In this document: one piece after another, positions 32,360 to 40,868 of the stretch
Position numbering within the stretch: the stretch's first letter is position 1
Layout: every line of letters starts with the position of its first letter
Source: Pyrinomonadaceae bacterium
GTDB lineage: Bacteria > Acidobacteriota > Blastocatellia > Pyrinomonadales > Pyrinomonadaceae
Assembly: GCA_019694395.1 (NCBI GenBank)
Contig: JAIBCC010000002.1
Span: forward strand, 372,330-436,329
Reading direction: 5' to 3'
Length of the DNA: 64,000 nt
Position numbers and translations under genes: made by a program
Notes under the pieces: model-generated
The model's input: the letters and a program-made list of their open reading frames with translations, nothing else
Databases searched by the model: none
Told to the model about the DNA's origin: nothing

Positions 32360-34159
32360 ATGAACAGTAAAGTTGGCAAATTAGCCAAACAAGAAATAAA
32401 GGATTGTCTAGGACGCTGCACCACGCCAAGAGAGCGAAGTGCCGAGGCTGAGCGTTTGGCAAATCATTTCAAAATTTCCAAAGACCGTGTTTACGCGATT
32501 TTCAGAAAAGAAAGAGACGACAAATCAGAACGTAAAACCCGGAGCGATAAAGGTAAGCGGGTTGCCAGTATTATGGAAAATGAGGGATTAAAAAAGGCTG
32601 CTTCAATTGTTCTCAAAAATAATCTTGATCCTTATAAAGCCTTGGCACAAGTAAGATTGGAGGGTTACGAAATTCCGGTAGCAGACGAAACTTTTGTCAG
32701 ATATTTAGCCGAAAGCGGTCTGAATCGCAAAACCCGCCGCAAAGGTAAAACAAACTACCGACGATTTCAGGCAGAATTACCGGGCGATGTTTACCAAGCC
32801 GATATTTCGGGACTTAAAGAAAGATTTTCCTATGATGTTACTACTCGCAAGATCGTCAAAGTTACAGTTTTAGAAGAGTCCAAAAACCATCCGAACGAAA
32901 ATAAAAACCGGATTAATGTTTGGCGTTTTGCCCTGATTGATGATTTTTCCCGCCGTGTTTATTTGAAATATTTTGCCGTTGATAAACCAAGTTCCAGTCA
33001 TTTTATTGAATTTTTCCTCGAAGCCTATCAGGAGCTTGGAGTGCCGAAAAAACTTTATACGGATAACGATGCCATCATTAAACACGGACGCACCAAACGA
33101 GCTTGCCAGATTCTTAACAAAGCCCTTGCTGAAAGCGGTGGTTACGAACAAATAAAAGACGATGAAACCGGATACGAGCAAGTTTTTCACGAACCCGGTA
33201 ATTCAAGAGCTACCGGAAAAATCGAACGTCTGCATCAAACCGTTGAAGAATATGAAAAATATTTAGGTTTATATATTGACCAAGGCAGAATCATCACTTT
33301 AGAAGTCCTTGACCGATTTGCCAAAAACCTGATCGAACAATTAAATAATGTCATTCACCGGGCTACCGGAGAAAAACCGATTGACCGTTGGAATTCTAAA
33401 CGGCATTTAGTCCGCACCATTGATGCCCAATTATTAAAGTCTGCCTTCCTCGTTGATGAATTTGAAGTGCTGATTAACGGGGATTTAACTATTCGGCACA
33501 AAGGCGAAACCTATCAACTTCCGAGCGATGAAATATTTATCAATTTAGTTGCGGCTCAAAGCAAGAAAAATAAGGTCAAAATCATTTTGCCGGATGACGC
33601 GGATTTCCTGATCCTGATAGATTTCGACGGCAACGAGTATGAGATTGATAAAGCCATTGCCACGTCGGATGCCTTTGGTGATTTCAAAAGTTTACCCGAA
33701 GAGCAATCAGTTAGAAATCGAAAAGAACTTATCAAATTTGCCAAGGAAAATGCCAAGGCAGAAAAGGCAGCCCTTAAAGAAGGTCAGCAACCAAAACCGA
33801 TTGCAATTATTGATACACCGACTGAATTTCAAAAGACCAATGTTTTGGGCTTTCCTAAACCGAAGGTTGATGTTACCGAACGGATTATTAAGAACCTTGC
33901 CGAGCAGAGAACAGAACAGAAAAAGGAAGTCACCAACCCGATCAGTGAGGTTAGAAAGATGGCTTATTCCGGGAAGTTGATTACTTTTTGGGATGCAGTC
34001 AACCAGTTTCAAGAAAAGTTTGCCAGCAAAGCTGAGTGCAAAGAGTTTTTGCTTTTGAAATGCTTTAAAGACAAAAACGACAAACAATCCGAAACGCAAG
34101 TTCGTGAAATTATTGAGGCGCATTTTATCGAAATTTCACAACTGCGAATCGCAAATTAG
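32360..34159 (+). CDS. MuA-type DDE transposase
   Basis: 599 residues. N-terminal helix-turn-helix regions (about 15-55 and 85-125). Catalytic core: QADIS with Asp148, YTDND with Asp235, and GKIERLH with Glu289; spacing 87 and 54, near MuA (66 and 55). After the core come an SH3-like beta domain (about 370-420) and a C-terminal helical tail for MuB/ClpX contact. It inserts the phage genome by replicative transposition. Followed by the MuB-like ATPase, as in all transposable phages. Confidence 0.92.
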   Translation: MNSKVGKLAKQEIKDCLGRCTTPRERSAEAERLANHFKISKDRVYAIFRKERDDKSERKTRSDKGKRVASIMENEGLKKAASIVLKNNLDPYKALAQVRLEGYEIPVADETFVRYLAESGLNRKTRRKGKTNYRRFQAELPGDVYQADISGLKERFSYDVTTRKIVKVTVLEESKNHPNENKNRINVWRFALIDDFSRRVYLKYFAVDKPSSSHFIEFFLEAYQELGVPKKLYTDNDAIIKHGRTKRACQILNKALAESGGYEQIKDDETGYEQVFHEPGNSRATGKIERLHQTVEEYEKYLGLYIDQGRIITLEVLDRFAKNLIEQLNNVIHRATGEKPIDRWNSKRHLVRTIDAQLLKSAFLVDEFEVLINGDLTIRHKGETYQLPSDEIFINLVAAQSKKNKVKIILPDDADFLILIDFDGNEYEIDKAIATSDAFGDFKSLPEEQSVRNRKELIKFAKENAKAEKAALKEGQQPKPIAIIDTPTEFQKTNVLGFPKPKVDVTERIIKNLAEQRTEQKKEVTNPISEVRKMAYSGKLITFWDAVNQFQEKFASKAECKEFLLLKCFKDKNDKQSETQVREIIEAHFIEISQLRIAN

Positions 34160-34172
34160 AAAAGGAGAAGTT

Positions 34173-35342
34173 ATGGCAATTAAACAAGACAAATGGCTAC
34201 CAAGCAAGATTTTTGCCGAAAGGTTTGAGGCTTTTCGGGAAAGGTTTGGACTGTCTTATTCTGACCTGAATAAAATCTGCGGTAATTCACGCTGGACAAG
34301 TCGTTCAAGTTGTTATCGCCTCTGTGCGAACTCAATGGCTCCGCAAAGTTACCGTGAAGCATTATCACGAATTTCCCCAACTATCGAAACTTGGGTGTTT
34401 CAGCAAGATTTATCAATCGAAGAAAAAGAAGAGATTTTAGTTAATTTATTTCCGCTATGGAAGGAGAACAAAGACGAAATGGAAAAAATAAACAGACAAG
34501 AATTAACGAGTGCAGCAATTAAGTTTTTCGGATTATCAAAAGACCCCTTTGACGTTGATATGATCCCGATGGAGTTCTTTACCACTGACAATCTTGATGA
34601 GGTTGCCAAACGAATTAAAGATGCGGTTCGTGACCGCCGTTGGGTAGTGATTACCGGAGGAGTCGGAGTTGGTAAATCCGCAATGAAATTCCGCATCGAA
34701 CGGGAGCTGCTTGAGGAAGGCAATTGTCGTCTTATTTATCCTGAATTCTTTGAAATGTCCGAGGTTCAAGTGCATTCGATTGCCCGGTCACTTTTAGAAG
34801 AATTTGAAGTATCAGTCCCGCACGATAAGACATCCCGCGTCCGCAAGATCAGGAATCTTTTAACCTCTTTACGGATAGATGAAATCAGTGTTGGTTTAAT
34901 CTTCGATGAATGTCACCACCTCAACGATAAAGTGCTTATTTCGCTCAAAAATTTTTGGGAAATGAAGGACAAAGAATATAACCGCTTGCTCTCAATCGTC
35001 CTGTTCGGTCAACCAAAATTTATCCAATCTACCTTGCGGGATGCCCGTTTTCAAGAAATTTCAGAGCGCATTATTCATATTGAAATGCCTTCAATCCGTG
35101 AATGTGCCGAGGAATATTTACAGCACAAACTCGAACTTGCCGAAGGCAATATGGCTGAACTTTTTGAGCCAAAAGCAATTGAGAAAATTTGCAGCGTTGC
35201 TCAAACTCCGCTCCAATTGGGTAATCTTGCCAACCTTGCTTTGATGACTGCTTTTGCTGAAGAAGAAACTCAGGTTCTGGAATCAATGCTCAAAATCAAG
35301 GATACACAACCGCAATTCCGCACGATTAGGAAAGCAGCGTAA
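34173..35342 (+). CDS. MuB-like AAA+ transposition ATPase
   Basis: 389 residues from MAIKQDKWLP, preceded by AAAGGAGAAG; the longer frame from 34104 overlaps the transposase. N-terminal HTH (about 17-60), Walker A GGVGVGKS (162-169), Walker B LIFDE (242-246), then arginine-rich sensor II area. FGLSKDPFD (118-126) is a feature of the ExeA/TniB/MuB group. Expected to bind target DNA and stimulate the transposase. Strong support by order. Confidence 0.9.
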   Translation: MAIKQDKWLPSKIFAERFEAFRERFGLSYSDLNKICGNSRWTSRSSCYRLCANSMAPQSYREALSRISPTIETWVFQQDLSIEEKEEILVNLFPLWKENKDEMEKINRQELTSAAIKFFGLSKDPFDVDMIPMEFFTTDNLDEVAKRIKDAVRDRRWVVITGGVGVGKSAMKFRIERELLEEGNCRLIYPEFFEMSEVQVHSIARSLLEEFEVSVPHDKTSRVRKIRNLLTSLRIDEISVGLIFDECHHLNDKVLISLKNFWEMKDKEYNRLLSIVLFGQPKFIQSTLRDARFQEISERIIHIEMPSIRECAEEYLQHKLELAEGNMAELFEPKAIEKICSVAQTPLQLGNLANLALMTAFAEEETQVLESMLKIKDTQPQFRTIRKAA

Positions 35343-35349
35343 GGAGGAA

Positions 35350-35793
35350 ATGATGGGAATTTATAATTATGGATTAAATTTTGATGCTTTACGCGGTGCA
35401 AATATTGCACGTTTACCACAGTTCAAAGACAAACACGGTAATCTGGCACACTCAAAACTGGATGGTTCAGATTGGTCTCCGGCTCAATGGCTGCAAGCCT
35501 TTATCGGTGAAGTTGGAGAGTATGCAAACATTCGCAAAAAATTTGAGCGAGGTGATTTATCACGCGAAGAATACGAGGTTTTAGCAACAAAAGAGTTGGC
35601 AGATATTCAGACCTATCTTGATCTATTGGCTCTCCGTGCGCTTGATAAAGATGATTTCATCCATCCGACAGGCATTGATTTAGGCAGAGCAACAATCCAA
35701 AAATTCAACGAAGTTAGTAACCGAGTTGGTAGTAATGTTCGTCTTGATGCTGATGATTGGCATTACACGGAGGTTCAAGATAATGGCAAGTAA
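35350..35793 (+). CDS. MazG-like nucleotide pyrophosphohydrolase
   Basis: 147 residues starting MMGIYNYGL, placed behind AAGGAGG. The MazG-type metal site is GEVGE (about 56-60) with KELAD (about 82-86) and following helices. It may house-clean nucleotide pools or act against host alarmone signals, as phage MazG proteins do. No MazF partner is near. Confidence 0.75.
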   Translation: MMGIYNYGLNFDALRGANIARLPQFKDKHGNLAHSKLDGSDWSPAQWLQAFIGEVGEYANIRKKFERGDLSREEYEVLATKELADIQTYLDLLALRALDKDDFIHPTGIDLGRATIQKFNEVSNRVGSNVRLDADDWHYTEVQDNGK

Positions 35794-36118
35794 ATACGAG
35801 TTGATTTATCAGACATTGGTTTATGTTGGAGCCGAGCTAGTCGAGACAATTACCAATGTAACGGATGATCTTGAAGCAAATATGGAGGTCAATCTTTGGA
35901 ATGTTCACGGACGCGGTTTGATCGTTGTTTCTAACGATCACGACGATTGCGGGCTATATCAATTCGTTGGATTAAACGGCGATCCGGTTACCAAAGATTT
36001 GGATTTCATTGAAAAATTTGCGGCTCAAAATAAAGAATTTCAAGCATTAAAAAATTCTTTCGAGGAAGCCACAAAACACGATAGAGAATTAGTTGATTGG
36101 AGGAGTAGAAATGTCTGA
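35783..36118 (+). CDS. Small accessory phage protein
   Basis: 111 residues from MASKYELIYQ; overlaps the MazG gene by 11 bases and the next by 8. A mixed sequence with VVSNDHDDCGLYQFVGLNG (about 52-70). No family recognised. Confidence 0.55.
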   Translation: MASKYELIYQTLVYVGAELVETITNVTDDLEANMEVNLWNVHGRGLIVVSNDHDDCGLYQFVGLNGDPVTKDLDFIEKFAAQNKEFQALKNSFEEATKHDRELVDWRSRNV

Positions 36119-36326
36119 AAACTCTTTTCAATGCGTTGATAAAAACGAGAATTTAGAGTCCTGCAAAGGATGTAAAAGTTTTGATTTTCAAATGAGTCCG
36201 ACTCAGGAAAATTCAATCATTTGCGCCCATTGCGGACTTTTCCTCAAACAACTTGAGTCATCGCCCAAATCAGCCGGAGAAATCCTTGAAGGAATGTTGG
36301 AATTTGCGAGGAGAAATACGGAGTAA
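36111..36326 (+). CDS. Small zinc-ribbon phage protein
   Basis: 71 residues, start at MSENSFQC. Cys pairs CKGC and CAHC about 20 residues apart form a likely zinc ribbon; the C-terminus is a helix. Overlaps its neighbour. Function unknown. Confidence 0.6.
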   Translation: MSENSFQCVDKNENLESCKGCKSFDFQMSPTQENSIICAHCGLFLKQLESSPKSAGEILEGMLEFARRNTE

Positions 36327-36329
36327 TTT

Positions 36330-36554
36330 ATGAAAGAACATTCAAAAGTTAAATGCGCATTGGCTGTTAAATTAACACCTGAACAGTTAGATCAAACCGC
36401 TGATTTAAGACAGCAGCATCAAGAATCAATGGGACTTGTTATTGGTTCGTTGGGAAGAAATAAAGACGATGAAGCAGTTATTGCTCTAAAACTTCTTCCG
36501 AACGATTTGGGACAAAAAATTATTAATTTACTTGACGAATATTATGCCGATTGA
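36330..36554 (+). CDS. Small phage protein
   Basis: 74 residues: KCALAVKLTPEQLDQTADLR, then a helix ending in a Leu-rich GQKIINLLDEYYAD. Ends after the next gene's start (overlap 11 bases). Not recognised. Confidence 0.5.
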   Translation: MKEHSKVKCALAVKLTPEQLDQTADLRQQHQESMGLVIGSLGRNKDDEAVIALKLLPNDLGQKIINLLDEYYAD

Positions 36555-37038
36555 TTACACACGCTATCCCGAAAATTGGCACGAATTCAGCCGGAAAATC
36601 CGGTTTGAACGTGCCAATAATTGTTGTGAAAAATGTGGTGTTCATAATCACGCTATCGGTTATCGCATTGAGGGAAAGTTTCAGTTGTTTGAAGACATTG
36701 AAGAAATGAGTCTTTATGTGGCAATGACTATTCGCGGAGAAAATGGCTACTCAGAATCGAAAGCACTTGTAAATGATTATATTTTTCATATTTTAGAGGA
36801 GGGTGAAACCCTTCCAATCATCATTGTTTTAACAGTTGCTCATCTTGACTCCATTGGAGACATTTGTAATTGCGAGGAAAAAACAGGAAAAAAATGTTCT
36901 ATCGAAGAACACGTTTTAGCCTTATGCCAAAAATGCCATTTAACTTATGACACCGAACGCCATAAATTCAATTCTCGAAGGAGCCGAGCTAAGAAAGTCG
37001 GTCAACCTTGGTTGGCTGATTGGGACGCAAGATTTTAA
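36544..37038 (+). CDS. HNH-type nuclease-like protein
   Basis: 164 residues from MPIDYTRYPENWHEF. The ends resemble HNH proteins: IRFERANNCCEKCGVHNHA (about 18-36), VAHLDSIGD (about 98-106) and LCQKCHLTYD (about 131-140) forming Cys/His pairs with a His-containing core. A long insertion (about 40-95) separates the halves. Likely a packaging or homing-type nuclease; which one is unclear. Confidence 0.65.
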   Translation: MPIDYTRYPENWHEFSRKIRFERANNCCEKCGVHNHAIGYRIEGKFQLFEDIEEMSLYVAMTIRGENGYSESKALVNDYIFHILEEGETLPIIIVLTVAHLDSIGDICNCEEKTGKKCSIEEHVLALCQKCHLTYDTERHKFNSRRSRAKKVGQPWLADWDARF

Positions 37039-37056
37039 TAAGTTTTGGGGGTGATT

Positions 37057-37440
37057 ATGAACGAAGTCATTACAGATTGTAGAACAGAAGAAGGAAAAAT
37101 AATTGGTTTAATTGATTCAATTATTTTCATCGCTCGTGTTTTGGCAGAAAAGGATTTGTCTTCGGCAGCGGTTCAATCTGCCTTAATGGATTTTCGTAAC
37201 GACGAAGATATTCAAAGGCTTATTTCAATTCAAGAAATTCAACCTCATTGGGAAGTTGTAATTGATAAAGATACTGAAGGTTCAAATGATGAGTTTTATC
37301 GCGTTCGATGGTCTAAACCAACTGCTAACGGTTTTTGGTATGCAGCACATTACGGAGGCAATGGCTCATCAATGAACAAGTCTATGGCTGAATCAACAGC
37401 AGAGCGTTGGAATGACGAAAAGAAACTACCTTTTATTTAG
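37057..37440 (+). CDS. Unknown phage early protein
   Basis: 127 residues from MNEVITDCRTE, behind GGGGGTGATT. Two parts: a helical N-terminus and a beta-type C-terminus (FYRVRWSKPTANGFWYAAHY). No family recognised. Confidence 0.5.
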   Translation: MNEVITDCRTEEGKIIGLIDSIIFIARVLAEKDLSSAAVQSALMDFRNDEDIQRLISIQEIQPHWEVVIDKDTEGSNDEFYRVRWSKPTANGFWYAAHYGGNGSSMNKSMAESTAERWNDEKKLPFI

Positions 37441-37442
37441 TT

Positions 37443-37622
37443 ATGAAAAAGAAAGTAAACCTTTATAACGTTTTTTACGATGGCAAATTTATTAGGCAAA
37501 TTTCAGCATATAACCAAAATCAAGCGATTTTATTTGTAAGAGATTTAGTTATTGAAAAGCCCATTAAGAAGAAGAATTTCCGTGCTGAACTTGTTGATCA
37601 TGGTGAAATAAAGGAAGAATAA
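37443..37622 (+). CDS. 59-residue basic phage protein
   Basis: MKKKVNLYNVFYDGKFIRQI then SAYNQNQAILFVRDLV and a basic end. It begins two bases after the previous stop and ends one base before the next start. A small beta fold; not recognised. Confidence 0.5.
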   Translation: MKKKVNLYNVFYDGKFIRQISAYNQNQAILFVRDLVIEKPIKKKNFRAELVDHGEIKEE

Positions 37623-37623
37623 A

Positions 37624-38190
37624 ATGATTATCTACGACCTCGAAATTCAAAAATTAGTGCCGCCGCGAGACGGTAAAATTCTGCCTGATTTTAATTATTG
37701 TGCAGGTTGGACTGATTATGTCGGAATGGGCTTGGCTTGCTTGGCTTTGTATGATTGCGTCCGTCAGGAATATCACGTTTTTGATGAGTTCAATTTAGAT
37801 CAAATTCAAAAGCGTTTTGATAAAACGGATTTGATAGTTGGATTCAATATTTTGAAATTTGATAACAATATCCTCCGGGCTTATGACATCAAGATTCAAG
37901 ACTCAAAATGCTACGATCTGTTAGCCGAAATTGCACGAGCTGCCGGAACGCCAAATGACTTCAAAGGTCTTTCTCTCAATGCCATTTGTGAAGCAAATTT
38001 CAAATCAGGTAAGACAGGCGATGGCGCAGATGCACCGAAACTCTATCAGACAAAAAACTTTGGCTCTCTATTTAATTATTGTATGGCTGATGTGCGCTTA
38101 ACCAAGAAACTGTTTGACCGCGTTATTGATGCAGGTCACATTATCAATCCGCGAAATAATCAATGGATTCGCGTTAATCGTCCGAGGTAA
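37624..38190 (+). CDS. DEDD-type 3'-5' exonuclease
   Basis: 188 residues. Exo motifs in order: YDLEIQK (4-10) with Asp/Glu, VGFNILKFDNNIL (72-84) with the Asp, and YCMADVRLTKKLF (151-163), in which Tyr151 and Asp155 give a DEDDy set. This is a small RNase H-like exonuclease of the DnaQ group with a minimal fold. It follows the small gene with a one-base gap. In phages such enzymes trim DNA ends or RNA primers. Confidence 0.75.
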   Translation: MIIYDLEIQKLVPPRDGKILPDFNYCAGWTDYVGMGLACLALYDCVRQEYHVFDEFNLDQIQKRFDKTDLIVGFNILKFDNNILRAYDIKIQDSKCYDLLAEIARAAGTPNDFKGLSLNAICEANFKSGKTGDGADAPKLYQTKNFGSLFNYCMADVRLTKKLFDRVIDAGHIINPRNNQWIRVNRPR

Positions 38191-38196
38191 ATTTGA

Positions 38197-38712
38197 ATGA
38201 AAATACAAAGAAGTTGGGCAATGCCTAATGCTGCTACATTTTCAATTAAACCAATTGGAAACCTCGTTAAAAAGTATCTTCAATATTCAAAAGTTTCTAT
38301 TGACCCTTTCGCAAGAAACAACAGTTGGGCAACTTTTACAAACGACTTAAATCCGAAAACTATTGCTAAATCACATAAATTTGCGTTGGAGTTTTTAGAA
38401 GATTTGAAAACAAAACAAATAAAAGCTGATTTGATAATTTTCGACCCGCCTTATAGCTTGCGACAAGTCAAAGAAGTTTATCAAGGTGTAGGCAAAGATT
38501 TTACTTATGCCGATTCAATAAACGCTGGACATTGGTCAAAAGAAAAAAATATTTGTGCGGATTTGTTACAACAAAACGGCTACTTTTTGCATTTTGGTTG
38601 GCATTCTAATGGACTTGGAAAAAAAAGAGGCTTTGAAATTGTTGAAGTTTTATTGGTTGCTCACGGTAGATGCCATAATGACACAATTTGCACCGTTGAA
38701 AAAAGATTATAG
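38197..38712 (+). CDS. DNA adenine methyltransferase-like protein
   Basis: 171 residues. Motif IV DPPYSLRQV (about 89-97) and motif I-like SIDPFARN (34-41) with downstream TNDLNP (49-54) give a permuted N6-adenine methyltransferase core. It may protect phage DNA. No cognate restriction enzyme is adjacent, so an orphan methylase. Last gene before two terminators. Confidence 0.7.
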   Translation: MKIQRSWAMPNAATFSIKPIGNLVKKYLQYSKVSIDPFARNNSWATFTNDLNPKTIAKSHKFALEFLEDLKTKQIKADLIIFDPPYSLRQVKEVYQGVGKDFTYADSINAGHWSKEKNICADLLQQNGYFLHFGWHSNGLGKKRGFEIVEVLLVAHGRCHNDTICTVEKRL

Positions 38713-38735
38713 AGGCTGAAAATTCAGCCTTTTTT
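38713..38735 (+). terminator. Intrinsic terminator 1 after the methyltransferase
   Basis: AGGCTGAA, two-base loop AA, TTCAGCCT, then a T run. Perfect 8-base stem. Confidence 0.8.
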
Positions 38736-38767
38736 AACGCTTAAATCACAGAATTGATTACATTTCA

Positions 38768-38791
38768 GAGGCACGATTTAGCCTCTTTTTT
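38768..38791 (+). terminator. Intrinsic terminator 2, in tandem
   Basis: GAGGC, eight-base loop, GCCTC, then TTTTTT. Weaker stem than the first; together they end the early operon. Confidence 0.65.
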
Positions 38792-38805
38792 GTTGTGTTT
38801 TATGG

Positions 38806-38811
38806 TATAAT
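38806..38811 (+). promoter_or_regulatory. -10 box (TATAAT), near-leaderless start
   Basis: Perfect TATAAT seven bases before the ATG at 38819, so the transcript would start at or next to the ATG. No good -35 element is seen. Confidence 0.45.
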
Positions 38812-38818
38812 ATTACCT

Positions 38819-39580
38819 ATGCGAAACAAGAAATTTGCCTTTAGAACAAAGACTTGCCCAATTTGTAAGAATGATTTTTCAGGGCATTTTCCACAAAAAA
38901 GAATTTACTGTTCTCGCTCGTGTGTCTATGTTGGAAATGCTCAAAAACGCACGAAAGGAAAGGTTTGCACTTGTGATTTTTGTGGTAAGGAAATTTATCG
39001 TGATAAAACTAGGCTTGAATCTGCAAAAAATTATTTTTGTTCTCAAAATCACGCCAACGAATTTCAAAAAAGAAATAAAGCTGAATATATTTGCAAAACT
39101 TGTGGCAAATCTTTCTCTAAATCAAAATCCTTTGAAAAGTTTGGAAACGTCAAATATTGTTCTCAAAAATGCTATCGTTCAAATCCTGATTTCCGCAATC
39201 ATTTAATAAATAACAATGTAAATCTGCAAAAAGGAAAGCAGACTAAAATTGAAACTATTGGCTATCAAATTCTTGATGAACTTAATTTAAATTATAAACC
39301 TCAATATTTAATTGCTGAAAAGTTTTGTGTTGATGCACTCGTTAATAATAAATTAGTTGTCCAATTCGATGGTGATTATTGGCACGGCAATTCTGAAAAA
39401 TATCCTGTTTTAGATTCTCGCCAAAAACGTCGCCAAAATCTTGATAAATCTCAAGACAAATACTTATCAAAATGCGGATATAAAATATTAAGAATTTGGG
39501 AACACGAGTTTGCAAATCTTGATTCTGTCCGAAATAAAATCATTCAAAGCCTTGCGCAAAGGTTAGAACGAGGTGAATGA
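38819..39580 (+). CDS. Vsr-like homing endonuclease with zinc knuckles
   Basis: 253 residues from MRNKKFAFRT. Three to four Cys-rich knuckles (C13/C16/C31/C35; C50-C55 and C74; C92/C95/C114/C118) precede a nuclease: QFDGDYWHGN (182-191), then YLSKCGYKILRIWEHEF, the pattern of Vsr/DUF559-type and I-Bth0305I homing endonucleases. It has its own TATAAT, so it is read separately from the early operon. No intron or intein is seen, so it is a free-standing mobile gene. It overlaps the next gene by ATGA. Confidence 0.8.
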   Translation: MRNKKFAFRTKTCPICKNDFSGHFPQKRIYCSRSCVYVGNAQKRTKGKVCTCDFCGKEIYRDKTRLESAKNYFCSQNHANEFQKRNKAEYICKTCGKSFSKSKSFEKFGNVKYCSQKCYRSNPDFRNHLINNNVNLQKGKQTKIETIGYQILDELNLNYKPQYLIAEKFCVDALVNNKLVVQFDGDYWHGNSEKYPVLDSRQKRRQNLDKSQDKYLSKCGYKILRIWEHEFANLDSVRNKIIQSLAQRLERGE

Positions 39581-39873
39581 AAGAAATTATGGAAGAATTG
39601 GAAGGAGTCATATTAACAGGCAATATAGTAAAAGATGGTGAGATAATATTAACTGACCAAAGTGCCCAATTTTCATATAATCAAAAAAAATCAAGATTGG
39701 GTAAAACAGCTTATGAGTTTCATTTAACTCTTGAAGAGAAACCTTCATTAGAATTGCAGGATAAATGTAAATTAGTTACTAAAGATAAAACCATAAACTT
39801 GGTGGTTTCTCGTCTTGATTATCCATTAGAAAGGCTTTGTTTTATAACTTTTGTTACTGACCTTCGGAGTTGA
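39577..39873 (+). CDS. Small phage protein after the homing nuclease
   Basis: 98 residues; the ATG at 39577 overlaps the stop of the nuclease gene, another ATG lies four codons on. It is beta-type (VILTGNIVKDGEIILTDQSA). Not recognised. Confidence 0.5.
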   Translation: MKEIMEELEGVILTGNIVKDGEIILTDQSAQFSYNQKKSRLGKTAYEFHLTLEEKPSLELQDKCKLVTKDKTINLVVSRLDYPLERLCFITFVTDLRS

Positions 39874-39881
39874 GAAACATT

Positions 39882-40142
39882 ATGTCTTCAGACATTTACA
39901 GCGTGTTGCCCTTGCCAGTCCATCTTGGTGCAATTAAAGACCGGGAAAATAACTCCATCAAGCCATTTGTTGGAGTTTATTTTCCAGTTGAACTTTTGCA
40001 AAAAATGGGTTGGACTGAAAAAACAAATTTAGTGCTTTCGGTTGAAAAAGGCTTTCTGAAAATTGAGAAATCTGATAATCCAGAGACTATTGTTTATGAT
40101 ATAAATGAATTGGTTTATGAACCTTTTGAAGATGATTTGTAG
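39882..40142 (+). CDS. Small phage protein, AbrB-like candidate
   Basis: 86 residues from MSSDIYSVLP. The middle (VGVYFPVELLQKMGWTEKTN then LVLSVEKGFLKIEK) looks like an AbrB/SpoVT swapped-hairpin unit. Possibly a DNA-binding control protein. By-eye match only. Confidence 0.45.
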   Translation: MSSDIYSVLPLPVHLGAIKDRENNSIKPFVGVYFPVELLQKMGWTEKTNLVLSVEKGFLKIEKSDNPETIVYDINELVYEPFEDDL

Positions 40143-40147
40143 TTTTT

Positions 40148-40609
40148 ATGAATATAAAATACGTCTGTGAAATTTGTGAATCTCAATTTGATAGTGCCGT
40201 TGAATGTTATGAATGTGAGAAACAGCCACCCAAACGAGCAAGATTTGCAAAAGGCGAAGTAATCTATGTTCTTTCTTATTGGGTTTTAACAAAAGAAAAA
40301 CCATTTAGGAGCGAAATAATTAAAGATATAGTGAAAATTGGACATCACTTTGGTTACGTTTTGAGTAATACTTTCAAGAAACGAATTACAAGCAAAGAGT
40401 GGAGTGAGCCAAATCCATTTAGAGAATCTTACCAAATTCTTAATCACCAAGACTTCCTAATTGGTAATTATAAACGTCCAGCTTTGGAAAATGAAATATA
40501 TCGAATTGGAGATTCAGTAGAGAATTTTACGGTTGCAACTGATCCAAGCCACATTTATACGATTACTAAAATGCAAGTAACAATGGAAACAATAGACCGT
40601 GATTATTAG
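40148..40609 (+). CDS. Zinc-ribbon phage protein at the right end
   Basis: 153 residues with an N-terminal CEICESQFDSAVECYECE (about 7-24), a two-knuckle zinc ribbon. The C-terminal part is beta-type. Last gene before the putative phage end. Not recognised. Confidence 0.5.
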   Translation: MNIKYVCEICESQFDSAVECYECEKQPPKRARFAKGEVIYVLSYWVLTKEKPFRSEIIKDIVKIGHHFGYVLSNTFKKRITSKEWSEPNPFRESYQILNHQDFLIGNYKRPALENEIYRIGDSVENFTVATDPSHIYTITKMQVTMETIDRDY

Positions 40610-40689
40610 ATGTTTGATTTAGGGCAAACAAGATAAATGAGGGAAATGATTTTTTGACTATGGCAAAAAGTTCCGGGGCATCAATTCAC

Positions 40690-40789
40690 AAACTTATCAT
40701 AAGTTTCCGAAGAATATCGTGTTTGAAATGGGTTCATTATCGTGTATCCCCACAATTCCCTGCCACTATGTAACCAGATTAGTTACATA
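40690..40789. repeat. Putative right-end transposase-binding repeats and terminus
   Basis: Between 40610 and 40868 no gene is seen. Instead: AAACTTAT and ATAAGTTT arms around one base (40690-40706); TATCGTGT twice, 23 bases apart (40715 and 40738); and TATGTAAC with GTTACATA, 7-base spacer (40767-40789). The GTTACA end reads TGTAAC on the other strand, like the TGT termini of Mu-like phages. Likely MuA-type binding sites and phage end; the exact border is inferred. Confidence 0.45.
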
Positions 40790-40868
40790 CTTTTGTTTAG
40801 TCAAGTCCCAAATAGAATTTATTAATTTTTTTGGGTAAAATATGTAAAGATTTTAAGCCAAATTACTT

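Larger units (their letters stand above)
1..40787. mobile_element. Mu-like transposable prophage with siphovirus-type tail (left end outside window)
   Basis: Seen: a DDE transposase (32360-34159) followed by a MuB-type ATPase, a repressor switch at 25.4-26.8 kb, and a full head/tail gene set in the Mu head order (TerS, TerL, portal, gp7, protease with nested scaffold, capsid, connector), then a tube, chaperone, tape measure and tail-tip series typical of non-contractile tails. Late genes run leftward and early genes rightward from the switch, as in BcepMu and unlike Mu itself. The right end is placed at the TGTAAC/GTTACA element because Mu-like ends usually begin TGT and this is the last motif before host-type genes; that boundary is inferred. 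The left end and any 5-bp target duplication cannot be seen here. Confidence 0.85.

Noticed and set aside
40610..40868. tRNA or other RNA gene at the phage-host border
   Set aside because: No cloverleaf arms or CCA end could be drawn; the inverted repeats are too short. Mu-like phages do not use tRNA sites.
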